59,041 bases of DNA from Pseudomonadota bacterium (GCA_021808055.1 JAKBCH010000007.1:1-59041), one strand, 5' to 3'; numbered from the stretch's first letter, positions 49,105-58,643 are shown. Program-made: numbers and translations. Notes: a model not told the origin generated them from the letters alone.

Positions 49105-51035
49105 GCGGGATTACCAACGCCATGTCCACGGCCCTGTCCGGGCTGGAGCTGTTCCAAACCGGCATCGCCACTGTCTCCAATAACCTCGCCAATGCCACCA
49201 CCAGCGGCTATTCGGTTGAAACGGTGAACGCCCAAACCCAGGCGGGTGCCCCGGGCCAACCTGGTGCCGGCGTGCAGCCGGCGCAGGTAACGCGCGCCGC
49301 CTCCGGCTTTGCCGCTTCACAATTGCGCAACGCCAATGCGGCGGCGGCGGCGGCTTCATCGCAATCAACGGCACTCACGGCCTATTCAAACGCGCTCACC
49401 AATAACGGCAACGTGCAAACCGCGGTTAATCAATTCTTTCAGGATATCAGCACCCTCGCCTCAAACCCCACTAGTGCTGCGCAACGCCAAACGGTGCTGT
49501 CCGATTCGCAAACCATCATCGGCTCTTTCCAAAGTGCCGCCGCCAGCATTGGCGGCACGCTCTCCGGCGCACAGGAAACCCTCTCCACCAATGTCACCTC
49601 CGCCAACACGCTGTTGGGGCAGCTTGCCACCATCAATGCCGGGCTAGCGCAGTCGCCCAACTCCCTCAGCCTGCTAGACCAGCAACAAGCGGCGCTGAAT
49701 TCGCTTTCGCAATATCTGCCAGTCAACGCCATTCCCCAAAACAATGGCAGTGTCATCATCGCCAGCGGCGGCACCGTGCTGCTAGACCAAGGCGGCGCGC
49801 AGGCGCTGGCTGTGGCCACAACTTCCAGCGGCACGCTGCGCGTTGTGGCGGGCAACAACAAAACCCCCGTCACGCTGTCGGAGGTTGATGGCTCTCTCGG
49901 CGCGGCTTTGGGCAATATTGCGGCGGGCAACCAGGCCAATCAATCCCTCGGCACGCTGGCGGCCATCTTCGCCACCCAGGTGAACACCGCCCAGGCCCAG
50001 GGGTTGGACCAGAACGGCAACCCCGGTAAGGCCTTATTCTCAGTGCCCGCCCCCAGCGTCACGCCCGGCGCGGGCAACACCGGCAGCGCTGTGCTCACCG
50101 CCAGCATCGCCAACCCCGCCGCCCTGCCGGTTGATGGCGGGCCGTTTACCCTCACCTATAGCACCGCCTCGGGCTGGAGCGCGGCAGACCAGGCCACCGG
50201 CCAGAGCTACAGCGTCAGCGGCACACCGCCGAATTTTGCCGGGCTGGCGCTGAATATTTCCGGCACGCCGGCCAATGGCGATAGCTTTGTCGTCAACCCT
50301 GCACCATCCGCCGCCACCGGCCTTGCCATCGTTGCCACCTCCACAACGCAAATCGCCGCGGCAGACCCCTACGTTGCCACGCCAGGCGTTTTGCAAGCCA
50401 ATGGCGCCGTGCAAAACAACAATGCCGGCAGCATCACCGCCGGGGCTGATACGGTCGGCACTACCCCTATCAGCGGCACTGCGGTCATTCCGGCCAGCTA
50501 TTACGGGCAAAATCTGCAAATCAACTTCACCTCCGCCACCGCCTACACGGTCAGCACCAGCGCCAGCCCCGGCACGGCCATCGCCAGCGGCACGCTCAGC
50601 GGCAATGTCGGCAACATCGCCATCGCCTATCCCGCCGGGGCGGCTTCCGGGCAATATTGGCAACTGCCAATTTCCGGCTCCCCCGTGGCGGGGGATACGC
50701 TAACCCTCACCCCCGGTGGCAGTTCCAGCGGCAGCAACGCCCAGCGCCTTGCCTCCCTCTGGACCGCCCCGTCCACCACCACAACAGGCACGTTGGAACA
50801 AAGTTTCGTTGGCCTGGCCACCGGGCTTGGCGCCAACGCTTCGGCGGCGCAGCAGCTTGCCAGCGCCACTGCCGGGCAGGTTTCCACCGCCACCACCAAT
50901 CTGTCCACCGTCGCGGGCGTTAACAGCGACCAGCAGGCCATCACCCTCACCAATTACGAGCAAGCCTATCAGGCGGCCGCGCAGGCCATCAGCACGGCCC
51001 ATACCATGTTCGAATCCCTGATCACGGCCATCTGA
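49101..51035 (+). CDS. flgK: FlgK, hook-filament junction protein (HAP1)
   Basis: A 644-residue junction protein: TALSGLELFQTGIATVSNNLANATTSGYSVETV at the N-terminus, FFQDISTLASNPTSAAQRQTVLSDSQ, and the C-terminal SDQQAITLTNYEQAYQAAAQAISTAHTMFESLI helix. The Gly/Thr-rich middle is longer than in E. coli FlgK (547 residues). It links hook to filament with FlgL, encoded on the other arm. Coupled to flgJ. Confidence 0.95.
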   Translation: MSGITNAMSTALSGLELFQTGIATVSNNLANATTSGYSVETVNAQTQAGAPGQPGAGVQPAQVTRAASGFAASQLRNANAAAAAASSQSTALTAYSNALTNNGNVQTAVNQFFQDISTLASNPTSAAQRQTVLSDSQTIIGSFQSAAASIGGTLSGAQETLSTNVTSANTLLGQLATINAGLAQSPNSLSLLDQQQAALNSLSQYLPVNAIPQNNGSVIIASGGTVLLDQGGAQALAVATTSSGTLRVVAGNNKTPVTLSEVDGSLGAALGNIAAGNQANQSLGTLAAIFATQVNTAQAQGLDQNGNPGKALFSVPAPSVTPGAGNTGSAVLTASIANPAALPVDGGPFTLTYSTASGWSAADQATGQSYSVSGTPPNFAGLALNISGTPANGDSFVVNPAPSAATGLAIVATSTTQIAAADPYVATPGVLQANGAVQNNNAGSITAGADTVGTTPISGTAVIPASYYGQNLQINFTSATAYTVSTSASPGTAIASGTLSGNVGNIAIAYPAGAASGQYWQLPISGSPVAGDTLTLTPGGSSSGSNAQRLASLWTAPSTTTTGTLEQSFVGLATGLGANASAAQQLASATAGQVSTATTNLSTVAGVNSDQQAITLTNYEQAYQAAAQAISTAHTMFESLITAI

Positions 51036-51044
51036 GGTTTTTTA

Positions 51045-51503
51045 ATGAAAAAGATTATCATCGCCGCCATTGCCGCCGTGGTTCTTCTTGGCGGCGCGGG
51101 CGGTGCATTCGTTTATCTGCACATGCATCACCATGCGGGGCCGCCTAAACCCAAGCCGCCCAAACCGCTTCTGTTCGCAGATATGGATGAGCTGGTGGTC
51201 AGCGTCCCGGCCGATTCCACCGGCCAGTCAAGCCAGTCTTATGTGCAGTTTTCCATAGAATTCGCCAGCACAAATCCCGCCGCGATCACCAGCTTTGGCG
51301 CACTGCTACCCATCATCAAAGCCAAAACCATAGACCTTTTGATGACCGAAAACGCCAAACAACTGATGGACCCTTCCACCCATGCGGCCTTGGCTAAAAA
51401 CTGCCTCGGCATCGCTAACCAGGTGCTAGACGTCAGCGCCGGCTTTACCCCGCCCAACCCCTTTTCAGCAGCTTACATCACCAACATCGTCGAACAGGAT
51501 TAA
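51045..51503 (+). CDS. fliL: FliL, stator-associated basal body protein
   Basis: A 152-residue membrane protein with a single N-terminal helix (residues 4-25, IIIAAIAAVVLLGGAGGAF), a His-rich then Pro/Lys-rich linker, and the FliL periplasmic domain (YVQFSIEFASTNPAAITSFGALLPIIKAKTIDLLMTENAKQL). FliL surrounds the stator in the periplasm and stabilises it. It lies 9 bp after flgK. Confidence 0.91.
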   Translation: MKKIIIAAIAAVVLLGGAGGAFVYLHMHHHAGPPKPKPPKPLLFADMDELVVSVPADSTGQSSQSYVQFSIEFASTNPAAITSFGALLPIIKAKTIDLLMTENAKQLMDPSTHAALAKNCLGIANQVLDVSAGFTPPNPFSAAYITNIVEQD

Positions 51504-51508
51504 ACATT

Positions 51509-51799
51509 TTGGACACGGAAACAATTTCCGGTGCCGCTTCAACAATCGCCTCGCTTCTTATCATTCTTGGTCTGCTCGTCGCTCTCGCCTTTCTGGCGCG
51601 GCGTTTGAAAGGCCGGATACCAGGCAGCAAAGCAAGCGGCAAAATGCCGGTTTCCATTCTTTCTTCCCGCCCGCTCGGGGGGCAACACAGCCTCGTGGTG
51701 GCAGAAGCTGACGGCAAGCGTTTCCTGCTTGGCGTCAGCCGTGGTGGCATCTCGCTGATCACAAAACTCGACGACCCAGACAAGGTTTCTTATGAATAA
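51509..51799 (+). CDS. fliO: FliO-like export gate accessory protein
   Basis: A 96-residue protein with one membrane helix (ASTIASLLIILGLLVALAFLARRLKG) and a C-terminal domain in which ILSSRPLGGQHSLVVAEADGKRFLLGV is characteristic of FliO. It starts with TTG after AGGA and overlaps fliP by eight bases (ATGAATAA). FliO assists assembly of the FliP ring. Confidence 0.85.
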   Translation: MDTETISGAASTIASLLIILGLLVALAFLARRLKGRIPGSKASGKMPVSILSSRPLGGQHSLVVAEADGKRFLLGVSRGGISLITKLDDPDKVSYE

Positions 51800-52532
51800 G
51801 GCCTTACGCACCGCCCTCGTGGCGCTGCCCATGTTCGTCCCGGCTGCTGCCTGGGCCGATCCCGCCGGCCTTACTCTCATCAATACGGTTGGCGGTGCTG
51901 GCGGCGGGTCATATTCGCTAAACGTGCAAAGTCTGCTGGTCATCACGGCCCTGGCCTTTTTGCCTGGGCTGATCCTGTTGATGACCTCCTTCACCCGCAT
52001 CATCATCGTGCTCTCCATCATGCGCCAGGCGATGGGCCTGCAAACCACCCCGCCCAACATGGTGCTGGCGGCCTTGGCTTTGGCTCTTTCAGTGTTCGTC
52101 ATGCGCCCGGTCATTCAACAGGAGCAAAACCAGGCCATCCAGCCCTACCTCGCCGGGCAGATCGATTTCTCTCAGGCCATCGCTGCCGCTGAACCTCCGG
52201 AACGCGCCTTCATGCTGCGGCAAACCCGCAAGCAACCGCTGCATCTTTTTGTTGACCTCTCCGGCAGCACATACGCAGACCCGCAGGATATTCCCTTCAC
52301 GGTTCTGGTGCCCGCCTTCGCCACCTCCGAGCTTGAAACCGCCTTCCAGATCGGCTTTCTCATCTATATTCCCTTTGTCCTCATCGACCTTGCGGTGGCC
52401 TCCATCCTCATGTCGCTCGGCATGATCATGGTCTCCCCAACCCTCATCTCCCTGCCTTTAAAATTGCTCATGTTCGTCTCCATCCATGGCTGGGTGCTGG
52501 TGCTCGGCACGCTGGCGAACAGCTTTAAATAA
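51792..52532 (+). CDS. fliP: FliP, export gate component
   Basis: A 246-residue membrane protein with a cleavable signal peptide and several helices. FliP blocks: LLVITALAFLPGLILLMTSFTRIIIVLSIMRQAMGLQTTPPNMVL and TVLVPAFATSELETAFQIGFLIYIPFVLIDLAVASILMSLGMIMV. It forms the export gate with FliQ and FliR. Stop codon overlaps the fliQ start (TAATG). Confidence 0.97.
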   Translation: MNKALRTALVALPMFVPAAAWADPAGLTLINTVGGAGGGSYSLNVQSLLVITALAFLPGLILLMTSFTRIIIVLSIMRQAMGLQTTPPNMVLAALALALSVFVMRPVIQQEQNQAIQPYLAGQIDFSQAIAAAEPPERAFMLRQTRKQPLHLFVDLSGSTYADPQDIPFTVLVPAFATSELETAFQIGFLIYIPFVLIDLAVASILMSLGMIMVSPTLISLPLKLLMFVSIHGWVLVLGTLANSFK

Positions 52533-52807
52533 TGCCATTTTATCTGACGCTCCTGCAGCACGCCTTCGCGGTTGAGCTGTCCGCCATTCTGCCCAGCATA
52601 GGGGTGCTGCTCGCCATCGGCCTCATCACCTCCATTTTGCAGGCGATATTCCAGATCGAGGAGGCCACCTTCGCGCTCTTGCCAAAAACCATGGCGATGA
52701 TCGCGCTCTCCTTCACCGGCGGTTTTGGCGCGCTCGGGGTTTTCCGCGCGCTGGCGATGGCCTTCATCACCAACGCGCCGGCTCTGGTGCATCAATCATG
52801 GTATTAG
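52532..52807 (+). CDS. fliQ: FliQ, export gate component (copy 2, between fliP and fliR)
   Basis: A 91-residue protein with two hydrophobic helices and the FliQ signature LAIGLITSILQAIFQIEEATFALLPKTMAM. Its place between fliP and fliR is the classical order. It overlaps fliP by one base and fliR by ten. A second FliQ-like gene exists at 34982; both look intact. Confidence 0.9.
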   Translation: MPFYLTLLQHAFAVELSAILPSIGVLLAIGLITSILQAIFQIEEATFALLPKTMAMIALSFTGGFGALGVFRALAMAFITNAPALVHQSWY

Positions 52808-53565
52808 ACGAACATACCGTCATGCTCTGGTTCGGCCGGTTTCTCTGGCCCTTCCTGCGCATCACCGGGCTGTTCCTCACCGCACCGTTTTACGGCTCCA
52901 CGCTCATTCCCAACATGGTCAAAGCCCTGCTCGCGGCGGCATTGGCACTTTGCCTGGCCATGTGGCTGCCAAACCTGCCGCCTTACCCGGCCAACCCGTT
53001 CACCGCCATTTTCACGGGGTTTGTGCAAATCACCTATGGCAGCGTGCTGGGCATGGCCCTGCAAATTGTCGTTGCGGCCTTCTCAAGCGCAGGTGAAGTC
53101 ATGGGTCAGGCCATGGGGCTTTCCTTTGCGCAGTTGCAGTTTCGTGAATCCTTCGGCTCCAGCGCGGTATTGTCAGACCTCATGCTCTGGGCTGGTCTGT
53201 TCGGCTTCATGGCGGCGGGTGGCCCGGTCTGGCTGTTCGCGGCGCTGGCGCGCTCCTTCGCGCATGGGGCAGGGGTGGCACCTGTCTCCTCCTGGGCCGG
53301 GCTGGCCGGGCTTGGTGGCACATTATTCTCCGCTGCCATTGGTCTCGCTTTGCCGGTGCTGGCGGCCACATTCTGCGTCAACCTCACCGTCGGCCTCACC
53401 ACCGTATTCGCCCCCAGCATGAACCTGCTCTCTGTGGGCTTCCCGCTCCTCATTCTGGTGGGGCTGTGGGTGCTGGTCGCCAGCATCCCCGGCTTTGGCA
53501 TCGCTGCCCAGCATCTCACCGGGCAATGCATGCAAGCCCTCAGCGCGATGCTGCCGCATGGCTGA
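52798..53565 (+). CDS. fliR: FliR, export gate component
   Basis: A 255-residue protein with about six hydrophobic helices. FliR blocks: FGRFLWPFLRITGLFLTAPFYGSTLIPNMVKALLAAALAL and GEVMGQAMGLSFAQLQF. It completes the gate core. The start overlaps fliQ; the stop overlaps flhB (ATGGCTGA). No FlhB fusion. Confidence 0.96.
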   Translation: MVLDEHTVMLWFGRFLWPFLRITGLFLTAPFYGSTLIPNMVKALLAAALALCLAMWLPNLPPYPANPFTAIFTGFVQITYGSVLGMALQIVVAAFSSAGEVMGQAMGLSFAQLQFRESFGSSAVLSDLMLWAGLFGFMAAGGPVWLFAALARSFAHGAGVAPVSSWAGLAGLGGTLFSAAIGLALPVLAATFCVNLTVGLTTVFAPSMNLLSVGFPLLILVGLWVLVASIPGFGIAAQHLTGQCMQALSAMLPHG

Positions 53566-54673
53566 GGAAAGTGCGGACGAAAAGAAACACGCCCCAACCG
53601 AACGCCGCCTGGCCCAGGCGGCGGAGCGCGGCGATGTCGGGCGCTCGCAGGAACTGCCAAAGGCCGCCGCCATCGCCGCTTTCACCCTGCTGGGGTTGGG
53701 GACTGCCGCGGAGCTCGGGCTGCGGCTACTCAATCTCTTCGCTGCGGCATTGGCCCAGGCTGGCACCGCCCCGCTTGCCTCTGCCTCGAGCTGGGCAAAT
53801 GCCAGCTTTGCCGCGCTGTTTCCGCTTCTCGCCTTTTTGGCCGCCATCGCGCTGGCGGGTAGCCTCGCCTCTGGCGGCTGGGTGTTTGCGGTCGGTCAGC
53901 TCATGCCAAATTTTTCCAAGCTCATGCCGCAATCCGGGCTGGGGCAGATTTTCTCCGGCCACGGCTTCTCTGAGCACGGCAAATCCATCCTCAAATTCCT
54001 GGTCATCGGTGGCGCGGGGGCCACCACCATCCTGCTCAGCCGGGCGCAATTCGCGTCGCTGGCGCTGCTGCCTTTTCCTGTGCCCGGCGCTCTCCTTGGC
54101 GTCGCATTCAAAACACTCAGCATCATCTGCGTCGTTCTGGTGCTGTTGGCGGCAGGCGATTTCGCCTTACAAATCTGGCTGCACCGGCAGAAACTGCGCA
54201 TGTCAGACGCTGAAATCCGCGAGGAAATGAAAGACGCGGCGGGCAACCCACATGTTAAATCCCGCCAGCGCGCGCTTTCGCGCAAGCTCGCCCGCGCCCG
54301 GCAGATGCAGCGCATCCCCGAAGCCTCGGTCATCGTCACCAACCCTACCCATTATGCCTGCGCCATCCGCTACCGCCGCGGCGGAGACCGCGCCCCCCTG
54401 CTGCTGGCCAAGGGCGTGGGGCTGCTGGCCGATGAGATCATCACCCGCGCCCGCGCCCACGGCATTCCTGTTGTGCAATCTCCGCCGCTCGCCCGCGCCA
54501 TTTACCGTTATGTGGAACCCGACGACCATGTTCCGGCCGCCCTTTACCGGGCCTGCGCCGAAGTTCTGGCTTATGTTTGGCGGCTGCAGCGCTGGCGGGC
54601 GCAAGGCGGGGAAAAGCCGTTGCCGCCCCGCCCGGCGGAAGGTGAGATCGAAATTTCCCGTTGGGCCAGATAA
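53558..54673 (+). CDS. flhB: FlhB, export specificity switch
   Basis: A 371-residue protein with a cytoplasmic N-terminus (KKHAPTERRLAQAAERGDVGRSQ), four membrane helices and a cytoplasmic C-domain. The autocleavage motif NPTH (residues 262-265) is present in VIVTNPTHYACAIRY. Cleavage lets FlhB switch from hook to filament export together with FliK. A longer frame starts at 53495, but ATG 53558 overlaps the fliR stop and gives the normal start. It is the last gene of the plus arm. Confidence 0.96.
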   Translation: MAEESADEKKHAPTERRLAQAAERGDVGRSQELPKAAAIAAFTLLGLGTAAELGLRLLNLFAAALAQAGTAPLASASSWANASFAALFPLLAFLAAIALAGSLASGGWVFAVGQLMPNFSKLMPQSGLGQIFSGHGFSEHGKSILKFLVIGGAGATTILLSRAQFASLALLPFPVPGALLGVAFKTLSIICVVLVLLAAGDFALQIWLHRQKLRMSDAEIREEMKDAAGNPHVKSRQRALSRKLARARQMQRIPEASVIVTNPTHYACAIRYRRGGDRAPLLLAKGVGLLADEIITRARAHGIPVVQSPPLARAIYRYVEPDDHVPAALYRACAEVLAYVWRLQRWRAQGGEKPLPPRPAEGEIEISRWAR

Positions 54674-54771
54674 TGGATCAAACTTAATCCGTATTGACGA
54701 ACGGCCGCAAAGGGCAGAGCTTAGCTGCGTTTGATAACGGTAAAAATACCAGAAACGACAGGAAAACAACA

Positions 54772-56190
54772 GTGAGCATAACTCCTCGTTCGGGCGAAAG
54801 GCTGCGACGCGACAGTCTGGGCCTTTCCCAGATCATTGCGTCTACCCTCGCCAACATCGCCCCGGCGATGAGCTTTTTCTTTGGCTTCGGTCTGATTGCC
54901 TCAGGTGCGGGCGTTGGCGCGCCATTAACCATCCTGGTCGCCATGGTGGTTATTCTGTTCCTCACCAACACGCTGGCGCAGTTTTCAAAGTACCGTCCCA
55001 GCGCGGGGTCCTTCGTTACCTTCATCGGCATGTCCTTTGGGCCATGGGCCGGTGCGGCAGCCTCCATCTTCGTGGTGGTGGGCTATTGCATTGCAGCCTC
55101 ATCCGTCGTGGTCATCTCTGGCGGCTGGGCGGCGCAGACGCTGCAAGTCTTCCTAGGCGTTCACATTCCCTGGCAGGTGCTCAGCATCATCGCCACGGCC
55201 ATTGTTGGCCTGCTGGTCTCCCGCGGCATTTCGCTTTCCACCACCTGGGCGGCGATTTTCTTTTATTTCGAGCTGGTGTTGCTGTTCATCGGCGCGGTGA
55301 TCATGCTGGTGGTGAACCGCCATTCCATTTCCATGGCACCGTTCCTCGTCTCCTCCGTCACCGGCGGCTGGAAGGGCATCGGGCTGGGCTTCCCGCTGGC
55401 GATTTACCTCTTCATCGGCTGGGAAAACTCTGCCATGTTGGCAGAGGAAACCACCAACCCCCGCCGCAACGTGCCGCGCGCGCTCATCACCGGCACGGTC
55501 TCCATCGGCGTGTTGTACATGTTCCTGGCCTTCGCGACGGAAACTGCATTCCATAACGACGCCAAGGCTCTTACCGCCTCGTCGTTGCCTTATGTCGATG
55601 CGTTCAAGGCTTCCGCCGCCGGTGTGTTGATCGTCGCTTATATCGCTGGTGTCACCAGCATTTTCTCCTCGCTCATCGGCCTCACCAACGCTCAGGCGCG
55701 CATTTTGTTCTCCTCCGCGCGTGAGGGGCTGCTGCCGGCATTCTTCGGCAAAATCCACCCGCAGCACCGCACGCCGCACACCGCGATGTGGGCCTATATC
55801 GTGGTGGCGCTGCTCATCGTTCTGGTGTTCGGCACGGTCGATAATATCGACCCGGTGACCTTGTTCGGTGATACCGGCACGCTCGGCACCATTCCGGTCA
55901 TCGTGACGTATCTGCTCACCAATCTGGCGCTGCCGGTTTATATGCTGCGTTACCATCGGGAAGATTTTAATATCTTCACACATCTCATCGTGCCGGTGGT
56001 GGGTACGGTGGCCATGGGCTTCCCGCTCTGGGGCCTGGTGGAACCCGGCCAGCCTTATCCGTTCAACCTCTACCCCGCATTGTCTTTGGGGCTGCTGGTT
56101 ATTGCGGTGGTTTACGGTGTTGTGCTGGCTAAATCCAAACCGGATCTGGTGCAGCGAATCGGCTCTTACGTCGCCGACGAAGAGTTTTAA
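54772..56190 (+). CDS. APC superfamily amino acid permease
   Basis: About 472 residues with 12 hydrophobic segments. The first helix region LGLSQIIASTLANIAPAMSFFFGFG, the GWENSAMLAEETTNPRRNVPRALI loop and ARILFSSAREGLLPAFFGKIHP are typical of the amino acid-polyamine-organocation family. Substrate unknown. An open frame begins at a TTG at 54694, but GTG 54772 has AGGA about 8 bases upstream and the usual cytoplasmic N-terminus, so it is preferred. About 100 bp separate it from flhB and a strong terminator follows. Confidence 0.9.
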   Translation: MSITPRSGERLRRDSLGLSQIIASTLANIAPAMSFFFGFGLIASGAGVGAPLTILVAMVVILFLTNTLAQFSKYRPSAGSFVTFIGMSFGPWAGAAASIFVVVGYCIAASSVVVISGGWAAQTLQVFLGVHIPWQVLSIIATAIVGLLVSRGISLSTTWAAIFFYFELVLLFIGAVIMLVVNRHSISMAPFLVSSVTGGWKGIGLGFPLAIYLFIGWENSAMLAEETTNPRRNVPRALITGTVSIGVLYMFLAFATETAFHNDAKALTASSLPYVDAFKASAAGVLIVAYIAGVTSIFSSLIGLTNAQARILFSSAREGLLPAFFGKIHPQHRTPHTAMWAYIVVALLIVLVFGTVDNIDPVTLFGDTGTLGTIPVIVTYLLTNLALPVYMLRYHREDFNIFTHLIVPVVGTVAMGFPLWGLVEPGQPYPFNLYPALSLGLLVIAVVYGVVLAKSKPDLVQRIGSYVADEEF

Positions 56191-56196
56191 AACGCC

Positions 56197-56224
56197 AGGG
56201 CGGTCCTTCGGGACCGCCCTTTTT
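56197..56224 (+). terminator. Rho-independent terminator after the APC permease
   Basis: AGGGCGGTCC (56197-56206), UUCG-type loop, GGACCGCCCT (56211-56220), then a T run. The stem has ten perfect pairs with a stable tetraloop. It also lies in front of the convergent ferredoxin gene end. Confidence 0.94.
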
Positions 56225-56227
56225 CGT

Positions 56228-56563
56228 TCAAGGCAGCATCAAATCCTTGGCGCGGCCATGGTTTTGCAGGTGTTTTTCGATCACCTCATCCACCGCTTTG
56301 AAACTATCCAGCCGGTACCAAACGCCTTCCGGGTAAAACACAGCGCAGGGGCCAAGCTCGCAGCGGTCCAAACAACCAGATTGGTTAACGCGAATATTCT
56401 GCAAGCCCAGCTCCTTTACCCGCACTTTCATGTAATCACGGATTTTCTCCGAGCCCTTGCTGGCGCAGTCGCCGCGCGGGTGGCCTCCCGGCCTGCGATT
56501 ATTGCACACAAAAATATGCGTTTCGTAATACGGAGCCGGGTCCCCGGCCAATCGCTCACCCAA
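56228..56563 (-). CDS. Thioredoxin-like [2Fe-2S] ferredoxin
   Basis: About 111 residues with four Cys in the NuoE/Shethna-type pattern: the first in FVCNNRRPGG, one in PRGDCASKG, and a late pair in SGCLDRCELGPC. This thioredoxin-fold [2Fe-2S] domain carries electrons; its partner is unknown. An open frame extends to a TTG at 56617, but another TTG at 56563 has AGGAGG seven bases upstream, so this start is preferred. It is divergent from the DUF255 gene at 56619; the start-to-start gap is about 55 bp. Confidence 0.88.
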   Translation of the reverse strand: MGERLAGDPAPYYETHIFVCNNRRPGGHPRGDCASKGSEKIRDYMKVRVKELGLQNIRVNQSGCLDRCELGPCAVFYPEGVWYRLDSFKAVDEVIEKHLQNHGRAKDLMLP

Positions 56564-56618
56564 AGCTGTTCCTCCTGATCGTTCGCGCCTATCTAACGCG
56601 TAATCAGGAGCCGGCAAA

Positions 56619-58619
56619 ATGCAGAACCGTTTGAAGGATTCGTCCTCCCCTTATCTTCTTCAGCATCAGGATAACCCGGTGCATTGGCATATGTGGGGCG
56701 AGGAAGCCTTTGCCGAGGCCAAATCGCGCAATGTGCCGGTGCTGCTCTCCATCGGCTATGCCGCCTGCCATTGGTGCCATGTGATGGCGCATGAAAGCTT
56801 CGAGAGCGAGGAGGTGGCGGCGCTGATGAATGCGCGGTTTGTTTCGATTAAAGTGGACCGTGAAGAGCGCCCGGATATCGACCAGACCTACATGACCGCC
56901 CTGCATGCCATGGGCCAGCAAGGCGGCTGGCCGCTCACGATGGTGCTGACGCCGGATGGTGCCCCTTTCTGGGGCGGCACCTATTTCCCGCCCAAACCTA
57001 GCTTCGGCCGGCCCAGTTTTTCTCAGGTGCTGGTGGCCTTGTCAGACGCCTGGAAAGACGAGCAGGGCCGCATTGGCCGCTCGGTTGAAACAATTAAAAA
57101 TGCTTTGGCCAAGGCCGCCGCCGCCAAACCCGGCGACCCGCCAGGGCCGGAATTGCTGGAAGCCGCGCGCAATGCCTTTCTGCGCGGCGTGGATTGGGAG
57201 AAAGGCGGGCTTTCCGGCGCGCCGAAATTCCCCAACATCCCGGTGTTCCGCTTCCTCTGGCATGAATATTTCCGCAGCGGCGATAATGCCTGCGCCAATG
57301 CCACGCATCTGCTGCTGGAACGGATGAGCCAGGGCGGGATTTATGACCATCTGGGCGGCGGCTATGCGCGCTATGCCACCGATGATGCCTGGCTGGTGCC
57401 GCATTTCGAAAAAATGCTCTACGACAACGGGTTGATCCTGGAGATGCTGGCCTTCGCCCAGGCGGACACACCGAGCCCGCTTTATGCGGCGCGGGTGCGG
57501 GAAACGGTTGAATGGTTGACCCGCGATATGAGTGCCGAGGGTGCCTTCGCGGCCTCAGAAGATGCGGATTCTGAAGGCGAGGAAGGCAAATTCTACGTTT
57601 GGTCGCGCGCGGAAATTAAAGCTGTGCTGGGCGAGGAGATGGGGTTTTTCGAGCATTTCTACCCGCTGCCCGAGCATGGCAACTGGGAGGAGACAATCAT
57701 CCTGGAACGCCGCGCCGCCTTTGGGCCAGAGGAGGAGCGGCTGCAAGCCTGCCGGGAAAAGCTGCTGGCTGCGCGCAGCAAGCGCGTGCGCCCAGGGCGG
57801 GACGACAAAATTCTGGCCGATTGGAACGCGCTGACCATAGCGGCACTGGTAAAAGCCGGGTGCGTGTTTGGCGAGCCGGGTTGGATTGCGCTGGCGGGCC
57901 AGGTGTTCGGCGTGTTGGTCGAGAAAATGGGCCAGGCGGATGGGCGGATTGCCCATGCCATGCGCCACGGCAAAATTTCCGCAGCCGGGCTGCTGGAAGA
58001 CCAGGCGGGGATGATCCGCGCGGCTTTAGCACTTTATCAGGCCACCGGGGCGCAGGGATATTTAAGCCGGGCAGAGACGATTCTGGCCGCCACGGAAACG
58101 CATTTTGGCGATGGCGCGGGGGCGTTTTACATGTCCGCCGATGATGCCGGGGATGTGTATGCCCCGCGCGGGCGCAATGTGCAGGATGGTCCAGCACCCT
58201 CCGGCATCGGGTTGATGGCGGAGAACTATGCCGCATTGTTTCACCTCACCGGCCAGGATGACTACCGCGCCAAAGCAGAAGCCGTGCTGGCGGCGTTTGG
58301 CGGGCGGGCGCAGGCCCTCACTGGGTCGCCCATTTTGCTGGGTACAGCGGATATGCTGGCGAATGCGGCTTGCGTGGTGGTAACCGGCGGGGCGGAGGAT
58401 CTGGTTCAGGCGGCACTGGCGGCGCCTACTCCGGCAATGGTGGTGCTCCGCGGTGGCGCGGGGCTGAAAGTCGGTCACCCTGCTTTTGGCAAGCCGGATG
58501 ATGTGAAGGCGGCTTATATATGCCGGGGCAATGTTTGTGGGTTGCCGGTGGCGGATGTGGAAGCTTTAAAGCAAACGCTACAATGTTCCATGTGGAACAT
58601 CTCCGCGAATCCAGTTTAA
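56619..58619 (+). CDS. Thioredoxin-domain DUF255 protein (YyaL/SSP411 family)
   Basis: A 666-residue protein. Residues 1-160 are a thioredoxin-like domain with [22 protein letters not shown] and active site [13 protein letters not shown] (the Cys pair CHWC). The remainder forms an alpha/alpha toroid like N-acylglucosamine 2-epimerases or cellulases ([36 protein letters not shown]). The family is widespread but function is uncertain. CAGGAG lies before the ATG. It ends 24 bp before the convergent oxygenase gene; no clear terminator lies between. Confidence 0.92.
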   Translation: MQNRLKDSSSPYLLQHQDNPVHWHMWGEEAFAEAKSRNVPVLLSIGYAACHWCHVMAHESFESEEVAALMNARFVSIKVDREERPDIDQTYMTALHAMGQQGGWPLTMVLTPDGAPFWGGTYFPPKPSFGRPSFSQVLVALSDAWKDEQGRIGRSVETIKNALAKAAAAKPGDPPGPELLEAARNAFLRGVDWEKGGLSGAPKFPNIPVFRFLWHEYFRSGDNACANATHLLLERMSQGGIYDHLGGGYARYATDDAWLVPHFEKMLYDNGLILEMLAFAQADTPSPLYAARVRETVEWLTRDMSAEGAFAASEDADSEGEEGKFYVWSRAEIKAVLGEEMGFFEHFYPLPEHGNWEETIILERRAAFGPEEERLQACREKLLAARSKRVRPGRDDKILADWNALTIAALVKAGCVFGEPGWIALAGQVFGVLVEKMGQADGRIAHAMRHGKISAAGLLEDQAGMIRAALALYQATGAQGYLSRAETILAATETHFGDGAGAFYMSADDAGDVYAPRGRNVQDGPAPSGIGLMAENYAALFHLTGQDDYRAKAEAVLAAFGGRAQALTGSPILLGTADMLANAACVVVTGGAEDLVQAALAAPTPAMVVLRGGAGLKVGHPAFGKPDDVKAAYICRGNVCGLPVADVEALKQTLQCSMWNISANPV

Positions 58620-58643
58620 TAACGCAGCGTTAGTTGTTGATGC

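Noticed and set aside
58612..58634. TAACG-CAG-CGTTA dyad between the two convergent genes as a terminator
   Set aside because: Only five pairs, no GC-rich core and no T run.
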